A stretch of 64,000 bases of DNA, taken from RBG-16-57-9 sp964559475. Lineage in GTDB: Archaea; Thermoproteota; Bathyarchaeia; TCS64. The notes beneath the pieces are model-generated. The model ran no database searches. It was not told where the DNA came from and was given only the letters and a program-made list of their open reading frames with translations. Shown here piece after piece: positions 1 to 8,835 of this stretch. The stretch is from NCBI GenBank assembly GCA_964559475.1, contig CAZLHX010000001.1, positions 1-64,000 on the forward strand, in the 5' to 3' direction. The translations under genes were made by a program, and so were the position numbers. Every line of letters begins with the position of its first letter. Position 1 is the stretch's first letter.

Positions 1-181
1 TTATTTCGCGTCATAGTCTTCCTCAAGCCAGTCTCTGCCCCAGTAAAGGAGGCTTTTCAAGAAAAACGTCTGATTCTAGAACCAATCCCTTAATACATAA
101 TCTTGAGCTCATTTTTTATGTCTTCCAAAAGTTTTAGAAATGTTGTTAATATCGTCAATTTTTATTTAAAAAAAGGGGAAG
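1..181. other. Window edge, no confident gene
   Basis: The reverse strand has a 25-codon open stretch ending in TAA at positions 1-3; its last residues read YWGRDWLEEDYDAK. It is closed upstream by TAG at 76-78. A second short reverse frame (ATG near 116) codes about 29 residues before a stop. These could be the decayed tail of a small gene broken by a frameshift, but no family is recognisable. I treat the stretch as noncoding. Confidence 0.3.
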
Positions 182-343
182 TTAAGATTTTGGTACTGTG
201 TGACTCAATTTTCCTTCAGAGTAATAAGCGCTGAAAATTTTTTCACATTTAGAGCATTTAGAGGATTTGGCATCAAACTTGCCAAATTTCCAGGTTTTAC
301 CTGTTTCTTCTGCTTTCCCACCACATCTAGGACATTCTAACAT
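182..343 (-). CDS. Small zinc-ribbon protein (53 aa)
   Basis: A 53-residue protein with two CxxC knuckles (C4/C7 and C30/C33), which should form one zinc ribbon. Between them lie basic and aromatic residues (GKTWKFGKFDAKS), and the tail is GKLSHTVPKS. I recall similar short zinc-ribbon proteins ending in a TIPK-like motif in other archaea, but cannot name a function; nucleic-acid or protein binding is plausible. The ATG at 343 follows an AT-rich stretch with TATA-like sequence at about 365-375. Its length puts it below common annotation cutoffs, but the paired cysteines and coding-like composition make it convincing. Confidence 0.7.
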   Translation of the reverse strand: MLECPRCGGKAEETGKTWKFGKFDAKSSKCSKCEKIFSAYYSEGKLSHTVPKS

Positions 344-821
344 TGTGGTTCATCTATTTATTGTATATATATTACTTAAACTTTTAGGATAAATATAAAA
401 AAATGAGACAATTTTCCCTCTTTCAAATTATTCTACATATAATTACAATCATGAATAAGGGCAACTTAAACAAATCCCTGAACAAAGTGAACTACTGCTA
501 CCACTGGTGCTATCAGATATCATTTTATTTCTATCAAAAAGCTCAACCCAGCAATCTAAATAAACCAATTTTCTTAAGTTCTTTATGATTTGCCTGAAGA
601 AGACTTAGTCCTTCTTCACTTCTATTACATAATTCACATGATCCCGTGTTTATACCTAAATTAGAATAACATAATAATCTTTAGAGAAAATAGAAGCCTT
701 TTAATGCATTTTAAAAACCTAAAATCAAAAAAGTCACAAATTTATTTATCAGAAATTCAAATAGTGAATTTGTAACATCAATGATTTCAAATTATGTTTG
801 CTCTGAAAGATAATCTACCAC
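344..821. other. AT-rich intergenic region
   Basis: About 480 bases without a supported gene. A 61-codon plus-strand frame at 403-588 has low-complexity composition, no recognisable motif and no convincing ribosome binding site, so I leave it out. The left end probably holds the promoter of the reverse-strand zinc-ribbon gene. The right end is the 3' side of the DUF1786 gene. I see no tRNA or clear hairpin. Confidence 0.5.
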
Positions 822-1883
822 TTAATAATATTTTTCCAGAACTGAAAACAGAATTCCTATTGTCCCTGTCATCATCACATCCCCTCCTGGAGCTGCTTGA
901 ACATACTCAATTGAACTGCCTTTAAGAATACCACGTCTGGGACCTGTAACTGCAATTTTATCGATATTTGAAAATCCGGGCATATCTTCGAGAATTACAG
1001 CTCCATGACCTCCATCCTCGAAGACTTCTTTATGAGTTATATTACCCTCAGCTAGCCCTATTATCAAGTCTTCAAGCTTCTTTCCTGTTAAACCTCCAGT
1101 ATGGTGCTCAAAGAACCCTAGTACTTGATTATTTCGTATAATTGCTGCCATGGTGTGTCCATTACCTACATTTACCGCGAGGACATCATCATGATCTTTT
1201 ACATTTTCGTCTTCGAGACATCCTCTAACTGCACTGGAAGATGTATCCATCACATAGACGGGGGTATTTGGTAGGAATGATTTTACAGATGATATACCAG
1301 AGTTCATACGGATAAAATAATCCGGCACATCATTTGTTGAGAATAGAAAGGTATCAATGCTCGGATTCTTTAATAGGAATTCTCTATACTTCCTTATTCT
1401 AAACTCCCGGTTACTCATTTCCTCTTCTGGAGCACCATGATCTTTTACCGAGAGGGCTACAAAATCAACATCCTTTACCGTCTCTCCAAATCCCCTCAAG
1501 AATTTGTCGTATTTATCTAATTGAATCTCATCAAGGAAAATGGGTTCTCCACTGAATTTTTCAGTTTCATCAATTATTGTAACCCCAATTTTTCTTACTT
1601 GATCAAGGTTATTTCTTATACTGTAAGCGGCTGTCGGAGTCATATATACCTTAAGCCCCCTCAAGATATGGGTTCTAATCTTAGACATAAGTGGTCCCCC
1701 TCCTATGGTATAACCCGAGAGAATTACGTCTAAGTTTTTACTTGTCGCCGACCTCAACTGCTCGGCATAATATCGAGGAGGGGAGGGGAGAACGAGTTTT
1801 ATCGAGTTCTCTATAGCCTGCCCCTCTTGGTATAATAGAAAATCTGCTGTGCCTGCACCGATATCGATGGCTAGAGCTTTCAT
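822..1883 (-). CDS. DUF1786 family ASKHA-fold protein
   Basis: About 353 residues from the ATG at 1883, chosen over an upstream GTG at 1892 because the beta-strand MKALAIDIGAGTADFLLY begins there. That segment is the phosphate-1 nucleotide-binding strand of the actin/Hsp70/sugar-kinase fold. A second glycine-rich region (VNVGNGHTMAAI, about residue 240) fits phosphate-2. The family is DUF1786, sometimes labelled as a pyruvate-formate-lyase activating enzyme without good reason. Nucleotide binding is likely; the substrate is unknown. It is the last gene of a reverse-strand run with the glycosylase (18-base gap) and the beta-propeller. Confidence 0.75.
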   Translation of the reverse strand: MKALAIDIGAGTADFLLYQEGQAIENSIKLVLPSPPRYYAEQLRSATSKNLDVILSGYTIGGGPLMSKIRTHILRGLKVYMTPTAAYSIRNNLDQVRKIGVTIIDETEKFSGEPIFLDEIQLDKYDKFLRGFGETVKDVDFVALSVKDHGAPEEEMSNREFRIRKYREFLLKNPSIDTFLFSTNDVPDYFIRMNSGISSVKSFLPNTPVYVMDTSSSAVRGCLEDENVKDHDDVLAVNVGNGHTMAAIIRNNQVLGFFEHHTGGLTGKKLEDLIIGLAEGNITHKEVFEDGGHGAVILEDMPGFSNIDKIAVTGPRRGILKGSSIEYVQAAPGGDVMMTGTIGILFSVLEKYY

Positions 1884-1901
1884 GATTAACACAGAATAGA
1901 G

Positions 1902-3089
1902 TTATGAGTTATTAGATTCTTCCCAGATTATTTCATCTGCTCTATTAAATAATGCAAAGCTCTCAAGGTTTTCCCAGAGTTCATTCGTATAATCTTCTGA
2001 AGGCTTAAACCCGTCTTCTAACCAGTATCCAATGATTACCAGTTTTCTGTTTTCTCGGTCCATTTTTGGTTCAATCCTAGAAACCAGTCTTTCCCCATAG
2101 AGTACAGGAAAATGATAGTATCCATAGGTTCTATCTTTTTGAGGGACGTATATCTCGAGCTTGGGTTCAAAGTCGAATAGTAAACTGATCCTTTCCCTGT
2201 TCCACATGAAATTGTCAAAGTAACCTATCAGTTGAACACCATGGAAAACTGGTTCAACACGTTCTTCTATAAGATTAAGGTCCTCTGTTAGACAGTAGTA
2301 AGGATCTTTATCCCAGTCTACCTCATATTTACTAACATCTCCTTCACTAACTAGACGGTCTAGAAGCTCTTGAATTTCTCTTGCAGTCCTCTCCAGTTTT
2401 ACGGAACGATCATAATAATAACTTCTGATCTCCTGAGATTTGGCAAGTCCTAGGCAGCTTAACGTCTTTTTTATGAAGAAAAGGACTCTTTCTTTCTCAT
2501 CAGGTGGATTTGTATCAACCCAATCTGGAATAATTTTTTCAGCTAAATCATAATATTTCTGAAAGTTCTCTCTACGATCTATAAGAAGAATCCCAGCACC
2601 GAAAAAAAGCTCTAGAGCAAGCTTCGCGGGTTTCCAGTTCCACCAACCCCCTGTCCTTGTGGGGCCGTCAAAGTCTTTAGAAGAAATTGGTCCTTCCTCC
2701 TTTACCCGGTCCAAGACTATATCTAGTAATTCTGGGTCAGTCTTTCCCCACTTCTTAAAATTTGATTTAATTTCCTTTTCTCTAACTTCCATGGCGTGCT
2801 TGTAAAATCTGAAGTCCTTGAAAGGGATATAGCAGGCTGCATGTGCATTATACTCGAATAATCGCCTCTCTTTGTATGTTAATTCCCAGAGACGCTTTTT
2901 GTCATACTTCCCTAACCTAGTCCAGAGGGTAATAAAATGAGCTCTCTCTACTACATTTATTGTATCAATCTGTACACACCCTAATTTATCAACAGTTTTA
3001 TAGACGTTATAACTGTCCAAATTAAAGGAATCGGTTATCCCCTGTTTTTTCATCATCAGACGGCGGGCAGCTTCTTTGCTAATAGTCAA
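1902..3089 (-). CDS. AlkZ/YcaQ-type winged-helix DNA glycosylase
   Basis: A 395-residue protein of the HTH_42 (AlkZ/AlkX, YcaQ) family, whose members excise alkylated bases and unhook interstrand crosslinks. It is built from tandem winged-helix domains. The catalytic Q-phi-D/Q motif is visible as Q40-I41-D42 in CVQIDTINVV, followed by family sequence ERAHFITLWTRLG. Length matches the family (about 400 residues). The start is TTG at 3089, with no better upstream codon. The product should be a cytosolic DNA repair enzyme. Substrate range (nitrogen mustard, azinomycin-like or 7-methylguanine lesions) cannot be told from sequence. Confidence 0.85.
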   Translation of the reverse strand: MTISKEAARRLMMKKQGITDSFNLDSYNVYKTVDKLGCVQIDTINVVERAHFITLWTRLGKYDKKRLWELTYKERRLFEYNAHAACYIPFKDFRFYKHAMEVREKEIKSNFKKWGKTDPELLDIVLDRVKEEGPISSKDFDGPTRTGGWWNWKPAKLALELFFGAGILLIDRRENFQKYYDLAEKIIPDWVDTNPPDEKERVLFFIKKTLSCLGLAKSQEIRSYYYDRSVKLERTAREIQELLDRLVSEGDVSKYEVDWDKDPYYCLTEDLNLIEERVEPVFHGVQLIGYFDNFMWNRERISLLFDFEPKLEIYVPQKDRTYGYYHFPVLYGERLVSRIEPKMDRENRKLVIIGYWLEDGFKPSEDYTNELWENLESFALFNRADEIIWEESNNS

Positions 3090-3108
3090 ATCAATGATAA
3101 TGATATTG

Positions 3109-4350
3109 TTAGGGCTTTAATGTTTTGAAGGAGTATAAATAACCTAAATGATCAAATACGTAAAGATGATCCCCGACAGTAACAGGGACTCCCGATATCC
3201 CTGAATTGAGTAATATTTTCTCCTTTAAGGTTCCTTTAAGTGAGTCTAAAATATAGATATACCCATCACGTGAACCTATGATAATGGTCTTGGTAGAATT
3301 TACAAGGGTTGGAGAGGAAATTATCTTACCCTCAGTTGAGTATCTCCAGAGCATCTTACCCGTCGTCATGTTAATTGCATAAAACATTCCGTAATGGTTT
3401 CCAAAGTAGACGATTTTATTCCAGATATCAAGAGTTGGAGAAGACATGCTAGCTGAGTTTGATTTAAATGACCATATCGCTTTACCACTGTAGACATCGA
3501 TGGCGTAAAGGTAACTATCCCAGGAAGTTATGTAGACAACCCCATTGTATACTGATGCAGTCGATTTTATGTCCCCCTGAGTCTTGAACACCCACCTCTC
3601 AGAATAATCGATAATAGAGTAACAGTATAGACAGCCATCATTTGCACCTATTATGATGCTTCCACTCTCAGGATCTATCGTTGGGGTACTATGAGGGTGG
3701 CTTCCCAGTTTACTGCTTCTGAATAACTCCAAACCAGTTTCAGCAGCAACCCCCACCAAATAACCAGCTGGCTCCCTCGTCTCAACTCCAATATAAACTA
3801 CCCCGTTGTATAGAACTGGGGAGGACCCAATATAACCTCCAAGTTTGTTCTCCCATACAAATTTTCCTGAAATTTTATCAACCGCATAGATCCAGCCATC
3901 ATAAGCTCCAATATATACGAGACTCAAATCAGGATTTACAGTTGGAGAACCATGGATCCCATTTTTTGAATTACGTGTATAGAAATTCCAAATAATCTTA
4001 CCAGATAGCCGATCAACTGCAATTAACTCACCAGTATCCAAGCCAAGATATATCTTATAATCATCAACAGCTGGAGAAGATTTCGAGGCCCCATATTCAC
4101 CAATGTTTAACCTCTTAGTCTTCCACTCCAGCATGAGTCCCTCATCAACCTTACAATCAATGGGAGCAACTCCTCTATGGGTTACATCAAATCTATATGT
4201 CAACCAAGGTGTGCTCGAATTAATAATAGCCTCTTTGAACACTAATACAGATGGCTCAGGTTCATACTGTACCCCGTAAATTATGATCAAAGATAGAAAA
4301 ATAACTAAAGTTGGTAGAATCTTACCTTTAATTACAAATTTTTGGTTCAA
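3109..4350 (-). CDS. Secreted PQQ-like beta-propeller protein
   Basis: 413 residues with an N-terminal hydrophobic segment (about residues 9-27) after a basic start, so it is secreted or anchored outside the membrane. The rest is a series of propeller blades carrying the repeat consensus AxDxxSGKxxW, for example AVDRLSGKIIW, YAVDKISGKFVW, YAIDVYSGKAIW and YAINMTTGKMLW. This is the PQQ-binding-like (BamB/YncE) repeat. Such proteins often act as scaffolds; no PQQ-enzyme catalytic residues can be claimed. The start is TTG at 4350. It precedes the glycosylase by 19 bases, so the two may be co-transcribed although the functions look unrelated. Confidence 0.8.
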   Translation of the reverse strand: MNQKFVIKGKILPTLVIFLSLIIIYGVQYEPEPSVLVFKEAIINSSTPWLTYRFDVTHRGVAPIDCKVDEGLMLEWKTKRLNIGEYGASKSSPAVDDYKIYLGLDTGELIAVDRLSGKIIWNFYTRNSKNGIHGSPTVNPDLSLVYIGAYDGWIYAVDKISGKFVWENKLGGYIGSSPVLYNGVVYIGVETREPAGYLVGVAAETGLELFRSSKLGSHPHSTPTIDPESGSIIIGANDGCLYCYSIIDYSERWVFKTQGDIKSTASVYNGVVYITSWDSYLYAIDVYSGKAIWSFKSNSASMSSPTLDIWNKIVYFGNHYGMFYAINMTTGKMLWRYSTEGKIISSPTLVNSTKTIIIGSRDGYIYILDSLKGTLKEKILLNSGISGVPVTVGDHLYVFDHLGYLYSFKTLKP

Positions 4351-4505
4351 GATTACCTAAGAAAACTCGTATTTGATAGTAATAAGATATTAGATGGATC
4401 TCTAATTTAATAGAGAGTATTTATTTTGTATTTCTGAAATTCTTTTGATTTAATTAAATAGGATAAAGAGGAGCAGGATAAGAGAGATACTTTAGTACTT
4501 TTTAC

Positions 4506-5288
4506 TTATTTAATCGCTATAAAAACAATGTATTTTGATCTCTTATCTATTTCATTAAAACTAAAATCAGAGTAAGATTCTTTATAGTTCCAACCAGCGG
4601 ATGCAGTTAACACCTTTAGCTCCTCAAAACTATATAACCTATTATTGAAATCTATGCTTCCAATTTTCTTTAAGCTATTATCATCCTCTTTATAAAAAGT
4701 CCAACGCGCCTTAAGCCTAGAATTATTGAAATCAAAAAAGGATTCCTGCAATCTGATAAAGCCATTAATCCTTCGAATTTTTTTATCTTTATCAAGCATT
4801 GCACCATAATCTTTTCTCATCATGTGTAAAATAAGGATCCCATTATCTTTTGATAGTTCATGTAACTGATTTAGAATACTCAAATCAGTATCTACATCAT
4901 AGTAACCCAGTGATGTGAAAAGACTCAGAGCAGAATTAAAAAACGTTCCTTCTAAAAAAAAGCCTATTTTTCGCATATCTCCTTCTATAAACCTACACCT
5001 GTTTGAGAATCCTTTTTTCACTGATTCTTTTTTGGCTATTGTGAGAAAATCACTGGAAATATCTACTCCCAACACATTAAATCCTCTCGATGCAAGTTCA
5101 ATAGAGTGTCTTCCTATACCACATGCGAGATCTAGAATATGTGAATCCACAGGAACACTATATTTATCGAATATGTTTACTATCCCATCAACTTGAAACT
5201 CAGCTTTACTAATTCTTTCTTCAAGTAATGGTAGAAACAGTTCAGGATTTTTAATGAAAACTTGACTAGTCCAGTGATCTTTACTCAT
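4506..5288 (-). CDS. Class I SAM-dependent methyltransferase
   Basis: 260 residues with the Rossmann methyltransferase motif I (ILDLACGIGRHSIELASRG, about residues 52-70) and the acidic motif II end (VLGVDIS). An N-terminal stretch of about 45 residues caps the domain. It resembles the Methyltransf_25/11 type of small-molecule methyltransferases. The substrate is unknown. The gene stands alone, with 155 bases to the beta-propeller gene and a divergent 168-base gap on the other side. Confidence 0.8.
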   Translation of the reverse strand: MSKDHWTSQVFIKNPELFLPLLEERISKAEFQVDGIVNIFDKYSVPVDSHILDLACGIGRHSIELASRGFNVLGVDISSDFLTIAKKESVKKGFSNRCRFIEGDMRKIGFFLEGTFFNSALSLFTSLGYYDVDTDLSILNQLHELSKDNGILILHMMRKDYGAMLDKDKKIRRINGFIRLQESFFDFNNSRLKARWTFYKEDDNSLKKIGSIDFNNRLYSFEELKVLTASAGWNYKESYSDFSFNEIDKRSKYIVFIAIK

Positions 5289-5456
5289 CTGATCTATATG
5301 TTCAAATTATGTTATGAAAATATTTCCAGTAAAAATTTACAGATATCAAAATTATCCACATCTTCTTCAACAATAAAACAAGAATCTCTTAATCAACTCA
5401 ATAATTTTTAACATAAAAGAAGGTTTTTAACCTATTATTATTCACCAAGAAGAATA

Positions 5457-5762
5457 ATGGCAAGTATCCCCCTAAATGAACAAATAAAGTGGCTTAAAAC
5501 AAGACAAGAAGCATTACTCGATGATGTAATCAGCAACTTGGATGACATTCCTGAAAAAATTCAGAAAGAAATAATAAGCGATCTCATAAAATATGTAAGA
5601 ATAAGTCAAGAAATACAAAATCTAGGTTTTTTAGCAATACTAACACATATGGTTGAGACTCAATCAGCCATTGATGATGAACTTATGGACATATCTGACT
5701 ACATGGCCACGATTCTAAGTATTCATAGAAAAGAAGCAGAAAACCTTGAGAAGCTAATTTAA
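5457..5762 (+). CDS. Small alpha-helical hypothetical protein (101 aa)
   Basis: An acidic protein predicted to be nearly all helix, without cysteines or membrane segments. Hydrophobic residues recur with heptad-like spacing (LDDVISNLDDIP, ISDLIKYVRISQEIQNL), suggesting a helical bundle or coiled coil. I do not recognise the family. The ATG at 5457 follows an AT-rich region with TATA-like sequence. It stands alone upstream of the TFB gene, separated by 197 bases, and gives no functional clue from context. Confidence 0.6.
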   Translation: MASIPLNEQIKWLKTRQEALLDDVISNLDDIPEKIQKEIISDLIKYVRISQEIQNLGFLAILTHMVETQSAIDDELMDISDYMATILSIHRKEAENLEKLI

Positions 5763-5959
5763 TCATAATTCTAAAATAAAAAATCTAAATACTGAACTAT
5801 CAATATTGATAGCTATAAATACATTCGTAGTATATTCTATACAAGTTTTTACAAGAATAGTATAAAATAAATCACTGGGATTAATCTTCATCATGTAAAT
5901 TACTTGATAAACAATTATAAGTGAAAACCCCATGTCATTACTTGACTCTGAGGGGTTAA

Positions 5960-6883
5960 GTGGTTATTTTACAGAAAAGCTCGGAAAAATGCTCAGTTTG
6001 CGAGTCAAAAAATATTATCATGGATATGGAAACTGGGGAAATAGTATGTAGAGACTGCGGTTATGTACACGCGGATAATTCAATAGATACTGGCCCCGAA
6101 TGGAGGGCCTTTAATCTTCAACAGAGAGAAAATAGAACCAGAACCGGAGCCCCCATTAAACTTACTATACACGACCACGGATTAAGCACATCAATAAGCA
6201 GAAGAAATAGAGACTATGCTGGTAGAAACCTAAAACCAGATGTAAGAAGCCAGTTCTACAGACTTCGAAAATGGAATAGGAGAACCAAGGTAACTGATAG
6301 TACCCAGAGAAACTTAGCCAAAGCATTAAGCTACATGACGCACCTGGCAAATGAGTTAAGTTTACCCCAAAATATCTCGGAGACGGGAGCAATAATTTAT
6401 AGACAGGTTCTCAAGAAAGGTGCTACGCGAGGAAGAACTATCAGGAATCTAGTAGTCGCATCATTGTATATTGCTTGTAGAATCTGTGGTGTATCTAGGT
6501 CTCTAAAGACTTTTGCTGAGGAGGCTAATATTACAAAGAAAGAGGCAGCTCGAAATTACCGATATTTACATAATCTTTTAGATAAAGATATACCAGGGAT
6601 TAGCACAGGAAAGGTAATTTCAAAACTGGTCAAACAACTAAAACTATCTGGAAATGTAGAGAGAGTTGCATTGGATCTTCTGAATACTGCGACTGATATG
6701 AAACTTACTTCAGGTAAAAGTCCTACTGGAATAGCTGCTGCTTGTATATATGTTGGTTGTAGAATTACTGGGGAGAAAATAACTCAACATAAAATTGCCG
6801 CGAAAGGGAAGATTACTGAGGTTACTATAAGAAACAGGTATAAAGAGCTAGTCAAACGGATGGATATTAAGACGGCTATTTAG
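5960..6883 (+). CDS. tfb: Transcription initiation factor TFB
   Basis: 307 residues, the usual length of archaeal TFB, which recruits RNA polymerase to TBP-bound promoters and reads the BRE. The N-terminal zinc ribbon is intact (C11, C14, C30, C33). The linker GPEWRAFN matches the B-reader region. Two cyclin folds follow at about residues 110-205 and 205-300, with the usual ATDMKLTSGKSPTGIAAACIY signature in the second. The GTG start at 5960 is preceded by GAGGGGTTAA. Whether the genome has further TFB copies cannot be told from here. Confidence 0.95.
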   Translation: MVILQKSSEKCSVCESKNIIMDMETGEIVCRDCGYVHADNSIDTGPEWRAFNLQQRENRTRTGAPIKLTIHDHGLSTSISRRNRDYAGRNLKPDVRSQFYRLRKWNRRTKVTDSTQRNLAKALSYMTHLANELSLPQNISETGAIIYRQVLKKGATRGRTIRNLVVASLYIACRICGVSRSLKTFAEEANITKKEAARNYRYLHNLLDKDIPGISTGKVISKLVKQLKLSGNVERVALDLLNTATDMKLTSGKSPTGIAAACIYVGCRITGEKITQHKIAAKGKITEVTIRNRYKELVKRMDIKTAI

Positions 6884-7064
6884 AGGAAGTCTGTTCAACA
6901 CTCATTTTTATCATCCAATTTATGGGAGTATCTAGTTTACGATTACGCTTAGCAAAGTGTTTACATTTGTGATATTCTTTGAGGCAGAGGGATACAAAGA
7001 AGAACTTTGTAACTCTGAATTTGCAATTCTTTAGATAAGGGCACCCATCTGACCTTTTACTCAT
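6876..7064 (-). CDS. Cys-rich small protein (62 aa)
   Basis: A 62-residue protein with cysteines at CPYLKNCKF and LCLKEYHKCKHF, four of them spaced like a small metal site, plus nearby histidines. The pattern CPY-x3-C-x13-C-x6-C recurs in short archaeal proteins of unknown role. It converges on the TFB gene and overlaps its 3' end by 8 bases. The conserved-looking cysteines and basic composition argue that it is real rather than a shadow. Zinc or an iron-sulfur cluster could be bound. Confidence 0.6.
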   Translation of the reverse strand: MSKRSDGCPYLKNCKFRVTKFFFVSLCLKEYHKCKHFAKRNRKLDTPINWMIKMSVEQTSSK

Positions 7065-7179
7065 TAAGGCAACTCATAGAGTATAAGTAATCAATGATTA
7101 AAAATATTCATCATTTTGAAGATATTTCTTGGTTTGATTTATTAACACAATATCATTCGTAAAAAAGGTGTAAGGAAAA

Positions 7180-8109
7180 TTAGGGAGTCTCGTCAACTAG
7201 GCTTTTAATGTCTAATATGAAGCTTTGACCTTCACCTGACATAACAAGTGGAAGCTTACCATCCCACTGGTTTAACCAGAGATACTGGGCGTATTCATCA
7301 GTCATCTGTGTGGTGATTAACTGTATGGCTTCGGCTGTTGCATTGGCTGAGATAATCTGAGCGCTTGCTTCACCTTGTGCTCGTGTAATAGTCGCATTCT
7401 TCGCTGCTTCAGCTTGAATTATCTGTTGCTGAGCCTCGTAACGTATCCTCTCCAACTCGTTCTTAGCTTTAAGAGCCTCTTGCTCAGCCGTCACTTTAGC
7501 CTCTATTGCATCAGAAAAAGAGGCGCTAAACTGAAAATCAGTAAGACTTACTGAAACAACATTGATGTTAAATACGCTTAGTCTCTCAGCAAGAATTTCA
7601 TCAAAAGTTGACTTTACTTCTGCACGTTTAGTGATGAGCTCTTCTGCTTTGTAAGTAGCAGTTGTTGCTTTTAGAGTCTCCTCAATGTTTGGTTTAATGA
7701 CTCTTGAGACGTAGTCCTGTCGTAAATCCTTATAAATTATATTGACTTTGCTTTGATCTAATCGATAATTTACCGCGACTGTTGTCGATACTTCTTGGAG
7801 GTCCTTTGTGGCAGTGGATTCAGTAGACTCAGCTTTCTGTATCTGAACATCCATGAAAATTACTCGTTGAGTAACAGGGTTCTTGAAATTGAGACCTTCA
7901 CTTAGAATTCTGTCCTCCACCTTTCCCAAAGTGATCAAGACGCCTCTTGTACCAGAAGGCACCTGTACTATAGCCAAGGAGCCCAGACTTACTACAATCA
8001 GTATCAAAACAATACCAACAACAATTATACCCCCAGCTCTACTTCCTCGAGGCATATCAGGGAAATCACGCCCAAACCTGTTTTCAAATTCTCTAAACAT
8101 AAATTCCAA
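7180..8109 (-). CDS. SPFH/prohibitin-family membrane protein
   Basis: 309 residues with a short cytosolic N-terminus, one membrane helix (about residues 27-48, rich in I/V/L), then an SPFH (band 7) domain beginning VPSGTRGVLITLGKVEDRIL. A long Ala/Glu-rich helix (about 200-265, AEQEALKAKNELERIRYEA) matches the prohibitin coiled coil used for ring assembly. The protein probably forms membrane microdomain rings and may modulate membrane proteases. The TTG start at 8109 has GGTGA five bases upstream. No NfeD or FtsH partner lies next to it; a rhomboid protease is encoded far away at 52971. Confidence 0.85.
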   Translation of the reverse strand: MEFMFREFENRFGRDFPDMPRGSRAGGIIVVGIVLILIVVSLGSLAIVQVPSGTRGVLITLGKVEDRILSEGLNFKNPVTQRVIFMDVQIQKAESTESTATKDLQEVSTTVAVNYRLDQSKVNIIYKDLRQDYVSRVIKPNIEETLKATTATYKAEELITKRAEVKSTFDEILAERLSVFNINVVSVSLTDFQFSASFSDAIEAKVTAEQEALKAKNELERIRYEAQQQIIQAEAAKNATITRAQGEASAQIISANATAEAIQLITTQMTDEYAQYLWLNQWDGKLPLVMSGEGQSFILDIKSLVDETP

Positions 8110-8250
8110 TTATCACCACTTCCTTTTCTATGTTACTAAAAACTACTAATCCAGAACTTTAGCAATTGAGTAATAGAGCACTAAACAATACCAGTGGTGA
8201 AGAATCGCTATAAACTCAAAAATCGATTCAATTAAATCAAGTGGGATATA

Positions 8251-8775
8251 ATGAGTTTCTCTTCAAAAATTGATGTGCTCGAGCTCCTCATCAGCATAAT
8301 AAAAGAACACGAACTAAAAATGGACAATTTAATCGAGCGGCTTGAGATAGTAAATAACACTATTAAAAACACACCTGAGCTGAGCGTAAGATACCAACCA
8401 GGTAAGCTAACCCAAGATAAAGATCTCAGTAGCATTCTCATAGTAGATGATGATAAGAATCTAGCTGAGAGCTTTAAGATCGTCCTCCAGAGCGTAGGGT
8501 TCGATGTAGATGTAGCGAGAACCGGTATGCAGGCTATTTACCACACAAGGATAAAAAATTATGACTTGGTTTTATTGGACGTTAATCTGCCTGATATGAT
8601 GGGGGATGAGGTAGCTGAGAGATTATATGAGGAAGATGATGATCTTAATATCATCTTTATAACAGGATACAAACAGTTTCAGGATGAAATGCAAGATTAT
8701 CACAGCGTTCTTATGAAACCAATACCTCCCGAAGAACTAGTCAATATCACCAAGAACTCTGTGAAAAACTCCTAA
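8251..8775 (+). CDS. Response regulator with helical N-terminus
   Basis: 174 residues. The C-terminal receiver domain (about residues 61-174) has the acidic pocket D66-D68, the phospho-acceptor D110 in VLLDVNLPD, T138 and K156 in LMKPIPPEE, so it should be phosphorylated by a histidine kinase. The first 60 residues are mostly helical and do not match an output domain I know. No DNA-binding domain follows. No kinase is encoded nearby, making this an orphan regulator. Two-component proteins in archaea often reflect acquisition from bacteria; I see no other sign of transfer. Confidence 0.85.
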   Translation: MSFSSKIDVLELLISIIKEHELKMDNLIERLEIVNNTIKNTPELSVRYQPGKLTQDKDLSSILIVDDDKNLAESFKIVLQSVGFDVDVARTGMQAIYHTRIKNYDLVLLDVNLPDMMGDEVAERLYEEDDDLNIIFITGYKQFQDEMQDYHSVLMKPIPPEELVNITKNSVKNS

Positions 8776-8835
8776 TTTATACAATTTTTCTGTAGAACTT
8801 GATATATCATTGAGGACATATTATATTTACTCGAT

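Noticed and set aside
1..120. Partial gene at the left edge
   Set aside because: Both short reverse frames are closed by stops within 30 codons and match no family; at most a decayed remnant.
403..588. 61-codon plus-strand open frame
   Set aside because: AT-rich, low-complexity product (repeated N, Y, F, I), no motif and no convincing ribosome binding site; likely chance.
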